Origin: Lytechinus variegatus
Taxonomy: Eukaryota > Echinodermata > Echinoidea > Temnopleuroida > Toxopneustidae
DNA: 64,000 nt
Assembly (NCBI RefSeq): GCF_018143015.1
Contig: NC_054741.1
Location: 60,323,197 to 60,387,196 of the forward strand
Reading direction: 5' to 3'
This document shows, piece after piece, positions 24,401 to 32,214 of this stretch. The notes beneath the pieces are model-generated. The model made no database searches. It saw only the letters and a list, made by a program, of their open reading frames with translations, and had not been told where the DNA came from. Positions within the stretch are counted from its first letter, which is position 1; each line of letters opens with the position of its first letter. Both the position numbers and the translations under genes were made by a program.

Positions 24401-24625
24401 AGTAACTCATACACATCATCGGAGGTCGACGATCACCACAATGGTGTCGACTACGGTCAAGATGTGGTTGCCGACCCAGGTCATGTCCGCATTAGCATGG
24501 TTGGTGACCGTGACAACATGCGTGATGCGGGAACCAGTACAAGATGGACGAATAGTCCGGAATATAACAATGGGATGTATAGATATAACGCAGCTTATGA
24601 CCCCTCGGAGGCTGAGAATATGTAA
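248..24625 (+). CDS. Gene 1 (3' part): single-pass membrane protein with vWD-C8-TIL and seven FN3/half-EGF modules
   Basis: Seventeen exons were joined by hand. Every junction has GT-AG borders and matching phase, giving 3,714 nt (1,237 codons plus TAA). Domain order: C-terminal end of a vWD domain (GLCGNLDGD), a C8 Cys-rich domain, a TIL domain, a Cys-rich EGF/VWC-like segment, seven fibronectin type III modules, a Pro/Thr stalk, one hydrophobic helix and a basic stop-transfer sequence, then about 108 cytoplasmic residues. Family knowledge: vWD-C8-TIL sets occur in zonadhesin, IgGFc-binding protein, mucins and SCO-spondin, which are extracellular adhesive or gel-forming proteins. The FN3 plus helix part suggests a cell-surface adhesion or receptor protein; ligand and role cannot be read from the sequence. 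The true start lies upstream of the window, since the first visible exon begins inside a vWD domain. Exact family membership is uncertain; the exon model is well supported. Confidence 0.85.
893..1110 (+). repeat. tRNA-derived SINE
   Basis: A degenerate A box (TAGCTTTTCTGGTAGAGC, from 893) and B box (GAGTTCAAACCCTGG) have tRNA-like spacing. They are followed by an A-run and a body containing another tRNA-like fragment (GGATAGAGC). It lies in the intron before gene 1 exon b. Too decayed to be a working tRNA. Confidence 0.55.
1155..1302 (+). CDS. Gene 1 exon b: vWD to C8 linker and start of C8 domain
   Basis: Acceptor ctccag, donor gtaaag, phase 0 in and 1 out. The translation starts AITSEEFGDSW, the usual post-vWD F-G-xSW motif, and carries three cysteines. 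No ORF longer than about 60 codons marks this exon; it was found from splice sites and phase. Confidence 0.8.
1882..2055 (+). CDS. Gene 1 exon c: C8 domain
   Basis: Acceptor ccactctag, donor gtaagt, phase 1 in and 1 out. The translation DVFGDCYSSIPLDPYYENC and the following YDMC match the C8 pattern, in which an F-x2-C is followed by P-x2-Y-x3-C and x3-C. It ends at a Cys-rich GPC. Confidence 0.8.
2056..3195. other. Intron, no feature seen
   Basis: AT-rich intron between gene 1 exons c and d. No open frame, repeat or inverted repeat stood out on reading. Confidence 0.5.
3196..3404 (+). CDS. Gene 1 exon d: TIL (trypsin-inhibitor-like) Cys-rich domain
   Basis: Acceptor ttctccag, donor gtgagc, phase 1 in and 0 out. 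It begins YECPANSVYSSC and contains GCVCEEGFVYEGDQCI, the classic TIL arrangement with ten cysteines. TIL domains follow C8 in the vWD-C8-TIL cassette, as here. Confidence 0.85.
3790..3970 (+). CDS. Gene 1 exon e: Cys-rich segment after TIL (VWC/EGF-like)
   Basis: Acceptor tgtctgtag, donor gtatta, phase 0 in and 1 out. Translation SNEEYIPDGCGQRCVCDG is followed by CAFNGICEIRDGARACYCQ. The first part resembles the short E/VWC-like stretch after TIL; the second resembles an EGF core. The domain name is tentative. Confidence 0.75.
4131..4320. repeat. Perfect 95-bp tandem duplication
   Basis: 4131-4225 and 4226-4320 are identical base for base, starting CCCCTGAAACAGTATTTATC. It is followed by a TTA/TCA trinucleotide microsatellite to about 4430. 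Intronic. Perfect identity implies a very recent event or an assembly artefact. Confidence 0.9.
4521..4814 (+). CDS. Gene 1 exon f: FN3 module 1 with half-EGF tail
   Basis: Acceptor ttctacag, donor gtgagt, phase 1-1. FN3 signs are STLTIAW (B strand Trp), IIQYRV (C strand), DGLTASQSYQVRF (L and Y of the E-F region). It ends FDTCSPGVQGPEC, a two-Cys tail like the last part of an EGF domain. Confidence 0.8.
4920..5234. mobile_element. MITE with TATTCTGAAGTCAGGTTTA termini
   Basis: The left end reads TATTCTGAAGTCAGGTTTA and the right end is its reverse complement (TAAACCTGACTTCAGAATA). The element is about 315 bp with no coding capacity, in the intron before exon g. Confidence 0.75.
5521..5838 (+). 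CDS. Gene 1 exon g: FN3 module 2 with half-EGF tail
   Basis: Acceptor gttcaatag, donor gtatgt, phase 1-1. FN3 signs are ASLELEW, RLQYRE and GLAELTSYQVQV. It ends LLTCSGGTAGLNC. Confidence 0.8.
5839..7096. other. Intron with an imperfect inverted repeat
   Basis: Around 6170-6275 the sequence CAGCAGTG...GATGCATAGCA is mirrored by TGCTATGCATC...CACTGCTG, a possible foldback element of about 105 bp. The short palindrome TTTTCACTT/AAGTGAAAA lies near 6570-6600. Otherwise AT-rich with no features. Confidence 0.4.
7097..7420 (+). CDS. Gene 1 exon h: FN3 module 3 with half-EGF tail
   Basis: Acceptor ttttttaag, donor gtaagt, phase 1-1. FN3 signs are DFVTVTW, VAVQHRV and EGLEPGVTYDYRL. It ends VTLCPEGFQGANC. 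The C-to-E region has an insertion relative to modules 1 and 2. Confidence 0.8.
7708..8025 (+). CDS. Gene 1 exon i: FN3 module 4 with half-EGF tail
   Basis: Acceptor gttacccag, donor gtaagt, phase 1-1. FN3 signs are SSLNVTW, SQVQYKR and SPLVEDTAYSVRV. It ends MKTCVAGFRGLNC. Confidence 0.8.
8090..9370. repeat. 55-bp direct repeats flanking element copy A
   Basis: AGAATCATACTGTGGTTACA at about 8090-8145 and AGAATCATACTCTGGTTACA at about 9318-9372 continue in parallel through ATCCCATGTATACAATT with four or so mismatches. The two copies bracket element copy A. Confidence 0.8.
8154..9249. mobile_element. Copy A of GTCTCAC...GTGAGAC element with internal DR1-bearing tandem units
   Basis: The left end GTCTCACTTCTGC forms a hairpin with CAGAGTGAGAC just inside; the right end GCAGGTGAGAC mirrors the left end of copy B (GTCTCACCTGC). 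A GGCGGC-rich block follows the left end. The body is about five to six diverged units of roughly 160-190 bp, each with AGGTCAAAGGTCA and GGGTCAATGAAC. Shared sequence with the copy at 55650-56581 extends slightly past both ends (TTTTTT on the left, GGCCAGAGGCATTCCACTTG on the right). No transposase. Confidence 0.8.
10027..10184. mobile_element. Foldback MITE, GGGGCCCGTTACATAAAG termini
   Basis: The two halves are inverted: GTTACATAAAG...TTACAACTATTGTAACTTTG on the left and CAAAGTTACAACAGTTGTAA...ATGGGTCCC on the right, about 158 bp. Inner palindromes include TACCATGG. Intronic, non-coding. Confidence 0.75.
10291..10517 (+). CDS. Gene 1 exon j: Thr/Pro-rich linker and first half of FN3 module 5
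   Basis: Acceptor attatatcag, donor gtaagg, phase 1 in and 0 out. About 50 residues rich in Thr, Pro and Ser (TSTPSPTTMQTSPP and similar) look like a mucin-type O-glycosylated spacer. The A and B strands of an FN3 domain follow (TSLTFSW). The exon breaks at Gln before the C strand, so this module is split where modules 1-4 are not. Confidence 0.78.
10605..10898 (-). repeat. tRNA-derived SINE, minus orientation
   Basis: Read on the minus strand it starts TGGAGCGTTGTGGCCCATGC, has the B box GGTCGCGGGTTCGAATCCC, a central body with ACCTGGCAGG, and a tail with AGCGCTTTGAGACTTCTGAC and GCGCTATATAAGC ending in ATT repeats. This is the standard head-body-tail form of a deuterostome SINE. It lies in the intron inside FN3 module 5. 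Confidence 0.75.
11477..11696 (+). CDS. Gene 1 exon k: second half of FN3 module 5 with half-EGF tail
   Basis: Acceptor tataacag, donor gtgagt, phase 0 in and 1 out. VFVEYKP is the C strand and NGLTPAISYDIRL the E-F region. It ends LQTCSEGFRGVDC. Confidence 0.8.
12157..12459 (+). CDS. Gene 1 exon l: FN3 module 6 with half-EGF tail
   Basis: Acceptor ttgatacag, donor gtgaga, phase 1-1. FN3 signs are SLSITTEW, VVLQYRI and TGLDDNESYDLRG. It ends AMTCEQGFAGVTMC, one residue longer than the other tails. Confidence 0.8.
12460..13645. other. Intron, no clear feature
   Basis: AT-rich intron between gene 1 exons l and m, with T-runs near 13320-13350. No gene or repeat structure was recognised. Confidence 0.45.
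13646..13757 (+). CDS. Gene 1 exon m: first part of FN3 module 7
   Basis: Acceptor accacacag, donor gtaagt, phase 1 in and 2 out. DYSEVGAYDVVL opens the module like module 4 (NYAELGAYDVRL), followed by TSLTITW and MVQYR with the last codon split. Too short for a long ORF; found from splice sites, phase and homology to the other modules. Confidence 0.78.
14345..14520. repeat. Short foldback element with G and C homopolymer runs
   Basis: GTGGATGC plus a G-run at 14353 is mirrored by C-runs at about 14481-14490 and GATCTGCCCCTG. This is the same style as the GGATCCGCC elements at 25498 and 52187. Another C-run lies at about 14539-14551. Intronic. Confidence 0.45.
15114..15358 (+). CDS. Gene 1 exon n: rest of FN3 module 7 with half-EGF tail
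   Basis: Acceptor ttcgtacag, phase 2 in and 1 out. The donor gtgggg is weak, but phase continuity supports it. EDLEPSEIYRIRV is the FN3 E-F region. It ends YVTCQNGLQGLNC. A basic patch RRTLVAGRRKR in the F-G region is not seen in the other modules. Confidence 0.75.
15840..15908 (+). CDS. Gene 1 exon o: Pro/Thr membrane-proximal stalk
   Basis: Acceptor aatttctag, donor gtgagt, phase 1-1 (69 nt). Translation VDPSTEQPTEPPTLP then RRTTVTPS: a short Pro/Thr/Glu stalk between the last FN3 module and the membrane helix. Confidence 0.7.
16764..19617. repeat. 1,427-bp tandem duplication inside an intron
   Basis: Copy 1 is 16764-18190 and copy 2 is 18191 to about 19617. Both start CGAAATGCGCGAAAATTTCC and end TTATTAAATAGTTGAAACG. 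The copies differ by scattered substitutions and small indels (a few per cent by eye). The short ORFs inside appear in both copies but have no coding signature. Each copy contains a MITE (17448-17606 and 18879-19037) with GGGGAGCGTTTCAT/ATGAAACGCTCCCC termini. Confidence 0.9.
17448..17606. mobile_element. MITE, GGGGAGCGTTTCAT termini (first copy)
   Basis: Terminal inverted repeat GGGGAGCGTTTCAT / ATGAAACGCTCCCC. The interior has inverted CTTGTCGGA / TCCGACAAG segments. About 159 bp, duplicated with its surroundings at 18879-19037, so it predates the tandem duplication. Confidence 0.75.
19858..19960 (+). CDS. Gene 1 exon p: transmembrane helix
   Basis: Acceptor ccattttag, donor AAAAG|gtccgt, phase 1 in and 2 out. 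SIPWRDILIGLLVVFG followed by Ile/Val/Phe-rich sequence to IYGKVK gives about 25 hydrophobic residues and a basic stop-transfer end. An alternative donor eight bases earlier (GCAAG|gtcaaa) would break phase with the next exon, which selects the 19960 donor. The same frame has a Met and a stop in the intron, so an intron-retained form would lack the tail. Confidence 0.8.
20465..23951. repeat. 3.5-kb minisatellite of a 17-bp unit, about 205 copies
   Basis: The unit is TAGGTTCAGTGTAAATA, repeated with almost no length change. Nearly all variation is at two sites, giving three main forms: GTGTAAAT, GTGTAAGT and GTATAAGT. Forms with GTAAGT are almost always followed by GTAAAT, producing local 34- and 51-bp rhythms. 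It lies in the intron between the transmembrane and cytoplasmic exons of gene 1. First units near 20465-20490 are irregular. Confidence 0.95.
24313..24625 (+). CDS. Gene 1 exon q: cytoplasmic tail and stop
   Basis: Acceptor attttctag, phase 2 in, TAA at 24623-24625. The tail starts RRTQMAKIQEV and is acidic and Tyr-rich: RGYRQSD, VLYVTDS, NSYTSSE, VDYGQDV, and MYRYNAAYDPSE near the C-terminus. These could be phosphotyrosine docking sites, but none is a canonical ITAM, ITIM or NPxY motif. The Met at 24326 is internal. Confidence 0.8.
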
Positions 24626-24940
24626 TGTCTAATGAAAATATTACAAATACCCCCCCCCCCCCCCGCTTTAGAATAGCTTGCAATATTCGAAGCACTAGTA
24701 TTTGAAACAACTGATCCATTTATGTAGTATGTCATTCTTAGGATGTGATAACTAAAATTTCAAAAGACGCAATGACATGAATTATCTCACACATGAGGCT
24801 GCTATATCAATGCAATTTAATGAATTTAATTTAATGAATTTACAGAGGCTGAAAAGGTATATAATGTGCAAGTTTAAGTTTGATTATTTTCACTCATAGG
24901 TCAAGTAAATAAATGAATCAGATAAGAAGCATTAATTGAT
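24626..24940 (+). terminator. Gene 1 3' UTR with polyadenylation signal
   Basis: The sequence after TAA is non-coding, with a C-run at about 24650-24664. A canonical AATAAA lies at 24908-24913, about 285 nt after the stop, so cleavage is expected shortly downstream. The call rests on the hexamer alone. Confidence 0.45.
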
Positions 24941-25497
24941 TTTGTACTAAGTGATTGATTGTAATGTTTTTTTACTTATTTTATGTATGAATTTAATTAT
25001 AAACATATTAAATGAACAAATAGCATTGGACTATGTGCACCTAGAATTAGGGAACAATCTTCCTTTACAGCTGCATGTATTTGAAAGAAAAAGTATATAA
25101 TACAAGACATAGGTATCCAAATTTATAATTTTTATATCTTCCTAATATTTATATTGATGATGTTGCATTCTTCTGTATTAAATCTGTGTTGATTTAAGAG
25201 CTGATAAACCCAAAGTGTTTTATCCATATGTTTTATATACACGTATAATTATATAATGGAATGACGTATAATTTCATTCGAGTTATATTTTTTTCATTGG
25301 TTCTCAACTTTGATAGAATACTGTACCGACTAATTGTATTCAGTTCATCTATCAACTATATGTCACCCAAAATCTAAAATATATCCTAGGACTACATAAA
25401 CTTTGAATTTTGGAGACATTGATTACTTGGTAAGCATAAGTGATTGTGACTCCTGTTTTCATTAAAATGTCTAATTTTGCAAAGTTTGATTGTAAAC

Positions 25498-25649
25498 CAG
25501 GGGCCGCGGAACGGTTTTCAAAGTGGGGGGCTGACCATGATAAAAATCACAATCATATGGCCATTTTTACGTTTTTGTACATGGTTTTGGAAAAAAGTGG
25601 GGGCTGAAGCACCCCCCCCCCCCCCCCCCCCCCGGTTCCGCGGCCCCTG
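25498..25649. mobile_element. Small MITE, CAGGGGCCGCGGAACGG termini
   Basis: Left CAGGGGCCGCGGAAC and right GTTCCGCGGCCCCTG are exact inverted repeats about 152 bp apart, with a C-run of about 22 next to the right end. Confidence 0.75.
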
Positions 25650-26634
25650 TAAGCGATTGCATAGACGATATGACCTCCAATGACTGCCAATAAGAGTTGT
25701 AGCTTACGGTCTACTTATAAAGGTAAAATGCTTAGATGTGACTGGAATTTGACTTAAGAATGTTATTTATCCAAGTGAAATACACAGTACTGATATCAAT
25801 TAGTTATTCCCAAGTATTCAATTGTCATGTTTGTCTTTCTATTTATGCGCACAATGAAGAGAGTTGATTATTATAACGAACTGGTTAAGGAAGAGCAGTG
25901 GAAAATAACAGTCTTGGTATTTCAATCTTATTATTGTGATGCATCTATTGCCTTGTCTGTTCTGTCGGAGAAAGAGGTAATGTCATTGAATCTAGTGCTT
26001 AAGAATGTAAACTTATTAGAACATGAATGTTTGATGAATAGATATATATAAAGTCTTTCAGACAGGAACATCACATATATTTCGTAAATGATAGCTCCTT
26101 TCACAAAGCAAATTTTCTTCCTCATAATTATGATCAATAGGTACAATAATTATTACTGCATTCCTTTTGATATATGAATATAGATGCTGTCATTTGAATA
26201 TAAATAGTTTACATGTTCATACTGAAAACAAAAGTTTTATATGAAATAGTGCCTTATTTATGTAACATTGAATTGAAATTATGACTTCTCAGCATTTTTT
26301 ATTCATTTTTAGTTCCATGTTTTTTTCGCCAAATATTCACCTCATATAAGTAAACTACTGCAAATTATAATTGAAATATGTCATTTCCTCTTTTTTCTCT
26401 TTAATTCGGTAAGATCCAATTGTTTTTTATGCTGATGAAAATCTACTTTGAATACACAGTATATTGGTGGTGTTTACCCCATGTATCATGTTAAATGTCT
26501 GACAAAATTTTGTCATTTTTAAAATTGTTTAAATTAAAAGCTTACAAATATAAAAATTATCCTGCTTCATTCCTATTTATTTGGTTTGATAACAAAAGCA
26601 AATTGTTATAGAGATGCTGAATTTGTAAATTTTT

Positions 26635-27300
26635 GTCTCGCCCACTGGAGGTGAAAGCGAGCGACTAAGGGATCTAATTGTTGTCCGTCCATCATCCATC
26701 CGTCACAAATTTGATGACATAACTTTGTAACCGTAAGTCACTTTTAAAGGAAACTTGGCTTTTAGATGAACTTATAGGACCTGAATGTTATAGTGCAGTC
26801 GGCAGTCACTTGGTGAGGTCGAAGCTCATGTCAGATCAGAAGTTAAAGTTTACATGCAAGACTCTCTAATGACGCATAACCCTGCACCATTGTCAAACCG
26901 TTTAACCAAACATAGGTTGTAAATGCACTTAGGGGACCTTAATAATTATGCTGCAGTCGGAGATCACAAGGTAAGGTCAAAGGTCATTTCAGGTCCAACA
27001 TTAAAGTTTGCTCCAAGACTTTGTTACGACACATAGCTCTGTACATGTTGCAATGGCAACCAAGCTTGGGTGATACATGCGCTTGGGATACATTCATGTT
27101 ATGATGTATTCGTGGGTCACGTGGTTAGGTCAACTCAATAGGTCAACTAAGGTCAAACGTTAAAGTCTACCTGCAAGTTTTTATTACAACCGTCACTCAC
27201 TTTCCAACTACGCTTCGTTTGTATGCACTAACCTGGGACCTGCATGTTATGCTGTTGGAGTTCATGTTAAGGTCAAGGGTCGTTTGAGTTCATATGTTGA
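26635..27300. repeat. Diverged relative of the GTCTCAC element
   Basis: Begins TTTTTGTCTCGCCCACTGGA and mirrors internally with AAAGCGAGCGAC, the same head hairpin plan as copies A and B. Downstream it repeats a unit with GGTCAAAGGTCATTT and GTTAAAG. The right end was not defined. Confidence 0.5.
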
Positions 27301-27591
27301 AATTTTGAATTATCCTTTTTCTCTAAATTTTACTTGACCACTAACACTTCTTAAGAAATATGGGTTTTTTTTGTTTCTCTCTCTCTCTAAATAATAAATT
27401 CATTATGACCCTATACAGAATGGCATTCATACCAGAGGGGTGGACTTGGTGAAGGGGAAAGCGAAAGGGGGGAAGCATTTCATGAACCAGTCCTCAACTT
27501 TTCATTGGTATACCAGATATTTCTCGACGAGATATGGATACAATTATGTTAATTGGCAAAGGAGATCGCGATATTTCTAGCTACACCCCTC

Positions 27592-28499
27592 AAAAAAAGT
27601 TTGGAAATCTGATTTTTGGCCATTAATTTCTCCCAACTCTCAATTTTACACAATGCATATTTGACATTATTGAAAAGATCATTTAATTTTCTTTAAAATG
27701 ATACCATGCTTGTTGTGATCATGTCATCACAAAAAGAATAGGATTCAAAAGTGTTGGATGAGGTCTGAATTGAAAAGCTGTAAAACGAGCAGAAATTGTC
27801 ATGAACGGTCAAGACAGAACATGATTCTTTTGTCTGTGTCAATACAGATGAAAATCCATTCAAATGAAGCCCCTGCTTCTGTTGTGATGGTACTGTGAGA
27901 TAACATGGTTTGAGTCGTGGTTTGAAACACCCATGTCCATGTTTGTTTGTTCTGCGTTTGCTTGTGCAGAGGTGTGTTTGATTCCATGTTTAAAATGTAA
28001 AGAAACCGCCGAGAAACTCACCCATTACCACTGAAAAAGAACAGTGACATTCAATATTGTGTAATTTGCAACTTTTGAATTTTGACCTTGTCCCGCATTT
28101 CAAGGCACTGCACTTCCATTTGAACCATAATCACATCATGTAGGGTATCATTTTAAAGAAAATTAAATGATCTTTTCATTGATATTAATCACACATTGAT
28201 ATTTACTAAAACTGAGGTGAAATCGTCGATCAAAGTCAAAAGAAACCGCTGAGAAATTCACTCATCACCACGGGAAAAAAGAACAGTGATATCCAATATT
28301 GTGTCATTTTGCAGCTTTTGAATTTAGACCTTGCCCCACATTTCAAGGCATTGCGCCTACCTGTGAACGATAATCACATCATATAGGGTATCATTTTAAA
28401 GAAAATTAAATGTTCTATTCATTAATATTAATTGCACATTCACATTTACTAAAATCGCGGAGGGATTATCGATCAAATTCAGATTTCCAAACTTTTTTT
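27592..28499. mobile_element. 908-bp non-autonomous element, AAAAAAAGTTTGGAAATCTG termini
   Basis: Left AAAAAAAGTTTGGAAATCTG and right CAGATTTCCAAACTTTTTTT are perfect inverted repeats. Internally, subterminal segments are also inverted (GATCATTTAATTTTCTTTAA and its complement near 28150) and a roughly 240-bp segment is repeated in direct orientation (near 28005 and 28240). No transposase ORF. Confidence 0.8.
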
Positions 28500-30465
28500 A
28501 GTTTTTTATTTTCATGAAAGCGGGAGAGATACAATGAAAATAGAAAATTAAGAAAGACGGAAGATATTGGAACATAAATATGGAATTTATTTTGTCCTGT
28601 GTCGCGGTACTATCCCTGATTTACCTAGTAGACCGGCCAAAACGATTTTTTATACTTTGGACGGCAAAATTTGTTAATGCTTGGCATCCCAGCTAAAAGT
28701 TTTGCAAAAATTCCCAGGAATAGGTACGGGCGGATGCCAAGCGCAATTTTGCGTAAAAGTTTCATTTTTAGCGTAAAATCTGAAAGACTGTCGAAAATCA
28801 CGCATTTTGATATTTTGACGGATTATCATCATATTTTTGATTATCTTTGATATGAAATAATGTTTATTCAGAATTTCAAATTATATGTCTACTAAATATG
28901 CATTTCAAATTTGAATATTACACACACACACATATGGCACAGGGAAACGTAAAACCGCGATTTCCTCGAAATAAAAGTTTGTGAAAACTCAATAGTTTGA
29001 AGTTTTTTTACGCAACATAAATTCTTTGATTTAAATGCATTTATCCATCGAATATAGTAAATGTCCTAGTGCCACAAATATTAAAAGAATTTTCAAGTAA
29101 TATGGTAGATATCTCATTTTATGTTATCCGAAAGGAGACAATGTGCATTTTACCAGGTGCGCATTTTGAAAGAAAAATTGAAAATACCGTACATTATGTA
29201 CATAATTCCATGTGTAAGTACATACTTAAGCGAGTTTTTATTTACATGTATAAGTCCATAATAAAGCGAGTTTTTAATTCGATAGCACAATTTGTCAATT
29301 CCTTGCATCCCAGCTAAAAGTCTTGCGGAAATACTGAGTAATTGCGTACGGGCGGATGCCAAGTGCACTTTTGCGTGAAAGTATCATTTTTAGCGTAAAA
29401 TCTGAAAGACTGTCGAAAATCACGCTTGTCGATATTTTGACGGATTATCATCATATTTTTGATAATCTTTGATATGGAATTGTTTTTATTCAGAGTTTCA
29501 AATTATAAGTCTACTAAATATGCATTTCAAATTTGAATATTACACACACACATATGGAAATATGAAATCGTGATTTACTCAAAATAAAGGTTTGTAAAAA
29601 TTATTAATGGTATAATGTTTGTGTTCCGCATCTCAATTTCGTCAAGAATTAGTGCTAACCGAATAAATATTTAATAATTGTTGTCATGTCACATATAGTG
29701 AAAACAAATACTGAAATAAGATGCAAGATATATATCATTTTATGTTATATATGCGAAATATAACAATGCACATTATGTTATCAGATGCGCATTTCTGATA
29801 AAAAAATAAACAGCGCACAATATTACATCGATATTGCACATATCTTAATATCAGTGCGATACTCGTCATGATATTATATAGGATTATGATTGCTTTTGTA
29901 GAGTTCGATCTTCTTGCTATTTCCACGAATGAATTGGGTGCTGAACTTAAATCTACCTGTGGTGATATTCAGAAATAGGTCTGATATTCAATTTGCCGTT
30001 ACCATGGTAGCATTAATTTTACAGGAATATCTAAATCATAGAAAACATACATGTATGAATGAAGCGATTGAATTAGCATTTTTAAACCACTCTGTCAATT
30101 TTCAGTGTAATGCTTATTGGATTTTTTTCTCTTTTCAATCAAATCAATTTTATGTTTGGGTGGACTTGTCCTTTAAAGTTCACATTTCAAATCTTAAAGC
30201 TCATTTCATCACAGTGTATTGCCATTTTGGGCAATGCCGTCGCACGACCATTATTACAAACAAATCTAAAGGCTAATGACCAGCGTCCAGCGCATATATT
30301 GTAATATATAGATGGTCGTACAACTGCATTTCCCAAAAGGGCATTGGTATGTCCAGGGCTGCCCAGGGTCGGGCTGTCCGGCCCCCGTCTTAGACCAGGA
30401 TATATAACAGCAGGCGCGGATCCATGGGGGAGCCGAGGGGGCCTTGCCCCCCCCCCCCTTCGCCT

Positions 30466-31206
30466 AAAAAAGAGAGAGAGAGGGAAAGAAAGAGGGAAAA
30501 GGGGAAGAGGGGAAAGAAAAGAAGAAAAAGAAGAAAGGAAGAAGGGAAGAAAGAAAGAGAGGAAAAAGGGGGAAAGAAAAAAGGAAAAGACAGAGAGGAG
30601 AGGGGGAAAAGAAGAAGGGAAAAGAGAGAGGAAGAAGGGGAAGGAAGAAGAGGGAAAAAAGAGAGAGGAAAGGGGGAAAAGAAAAGAAGAAGGGAAGAGG
30701 GGGAGGAATAGAAGGAAAAGAGAGAGGAAAAGGGGAAAGAAAGAGAAGGAAAAAAAGAGGGAAAGGAAAAGGAAAAAAGAGAGAGAGGGGGGAAGAGGGG
30801 AAAGGAAGAGAAGAAAAGGGAGGGGAGAAAAAAAGAGAAAGAGGAAGAGGGAAGAAAGAAGAGAAGAAGAAAGGAAAGGAAGAAAAAAAAGGGAAACTAA
30901 GACAAGAAAAGGGAGGGGAGAGGGGGAAAAAAGAGAAAGAGGGGAAAGAAAAGGAGAGAGAGGAAGAGAGAGGAGAGAAAAAAAGAGAGGGGAAAGAAAA
31001 GAAGAAAAAGAAGAGGGGAAAGAAAAGAAGAAAAAAGAGGAAGAGGGGAAGGAAGAGAAGAAAAGGGAGGGGAGAAAAAAAGAGGGAGAGGGAAGAGGGA
31101 AGAAAGAAGAGAAGAAGAAAAAAGAAAGAAAGGGGAAAGAAGAGAAGAAAAGGGGAGAGGAAGAGGGGAAGGATGAGAAGAAAAAAAAGAAGAGGAGGAA
31201 AGAAAA
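30466..31206 (+). repeat. 741-bp nearly pure polypurine tract
   Basis: Composed of G and A with only a handful of pyrimidines (for example near 30590, 30710, 30897-30902 and 31172). A C-run of about 12 precedes it. The open frame of 297 codons across it is Lys/Glu/Arg low-complexity and follows from the base composition (no T-containing stops), so it is not called as a gene. Confidence 0.9.
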
Positions 31207-31209
31207 TTA

Positions 31210-31622
31210 TGTTCGAACCAAAAGGGCGCTGAATTGATTTTCGAAGGAATGTAAAAATGCTGTTCGAACTGGGGGCAGAATTGATGTTTGAACGGGGGGG
31301 GGGGGGCGAATTGATGTTCGACGTAGGGGCGCCAAATTGATGTTGGAACTAGGGGGCGCCAAATTGATACTCGAGCTAGGGGGGGGGCGAAATGGTATTC
31401 GAACTAGGGGCGCCAAATTGATGTTAGACCTACATGTATGGGCGCCGAATCGATATTCGAACTAGGAGGGTGCCGAAATTATGTTCGAAGGGATGCCAAA
31501 ATGATGTTCGAACTGGGTGCCGAATTGAAGTTCGAACGGGGGGGGGGGGCGAAGTGATGATCGACCTACATGTAGGGGCGCCGAATTGATATTCGAACTA
31601 GGGGCGCCAAATTGATGTTGGA
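31210..31622. repeat. Tandem array of an approximately 35-bp unit with TTCGAAC and GGCGCC
   Basis: About eleven diverged units of the form AATTGATGTTCGAACTAGGG plus GGCGCCA, several interrupted by G-runs of 8-10. It sits between the polypurine tract and the right arm of the 3.2-kb element. Confidence 0.7.
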
Positions 31623-32214
31623 CCTTATTTCATATCAAAGATAATCAAAAATATGATGATAATCCGTCAAAATATCAAAATGCGTGATTTTCGACAGTCT
31701 TTCAGATTTTACGCTAAAAATGACACTTTCACGCAAAATTGCGCTTGGCATCCGCCCGTACGCTATTCCTGGGTAATTTTGCAAACTATTAGCTGGGATG
31801 CCAAGCATTAACAAATTTTGCCGTCGAATCCTTATCTAGAGCACTTTTTGAGGTTTGGCCGGTCTACTAACCCCTGTAATTCAGTTTAGAAAAGGATAGA
31901 TCGTCTTGCCCCCCCCCCCCCCGACCCTCAAAATAATCTCGTTCCGCTATTACTAGTGCCGTCTATGTAGGCAAGCATGTGTTCCAATCATTTCGTTTGA
32001 TTGAATGATCTGTTTGTATCGAAATATCTCTCACCATCTTATGATAACTTTTCTTTGGGTTCAATGTCTCATTTTTATGTCCTGTACTCGAACTAGGCGG
32101 GGCCCGGGGAGGCACGAAAAGGGCATGTAAGAGGAGGAAGAGATTGAATGAAATAAGGGGAAGGGAATGACTTAAGATTTAAAAAAAAAATCGAGTCACT
32201 GTCTAATATCAAAA

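Larger units (their letters stand above)
28626..31869. mobile_element. 3.2-kb element with about 240-bp terminal inverted repeats
   Basis: 28626 onward reads TAGTAGACCGGCCAAA...GGCATCCCAGCTAA...GGGCGGATGCCAAGCGC, and 31620-31869 is its reverse complement with small differences. A third, direct copy of most of the arm sits at about 29285-29575. The centre holds a polypurine tract and a TTCGAAC-containing tandem repeat. No transposase was recognised, so it is presumably non-autonomous. Confidence 0.8.

Noticed and set aside
30344..31237. 297-codon plus-strand ORF rich in Lys, Glu and Arg
   Set aside because: It is a purine-only tract; stops need T, so any purine run is open. No other coding sign.
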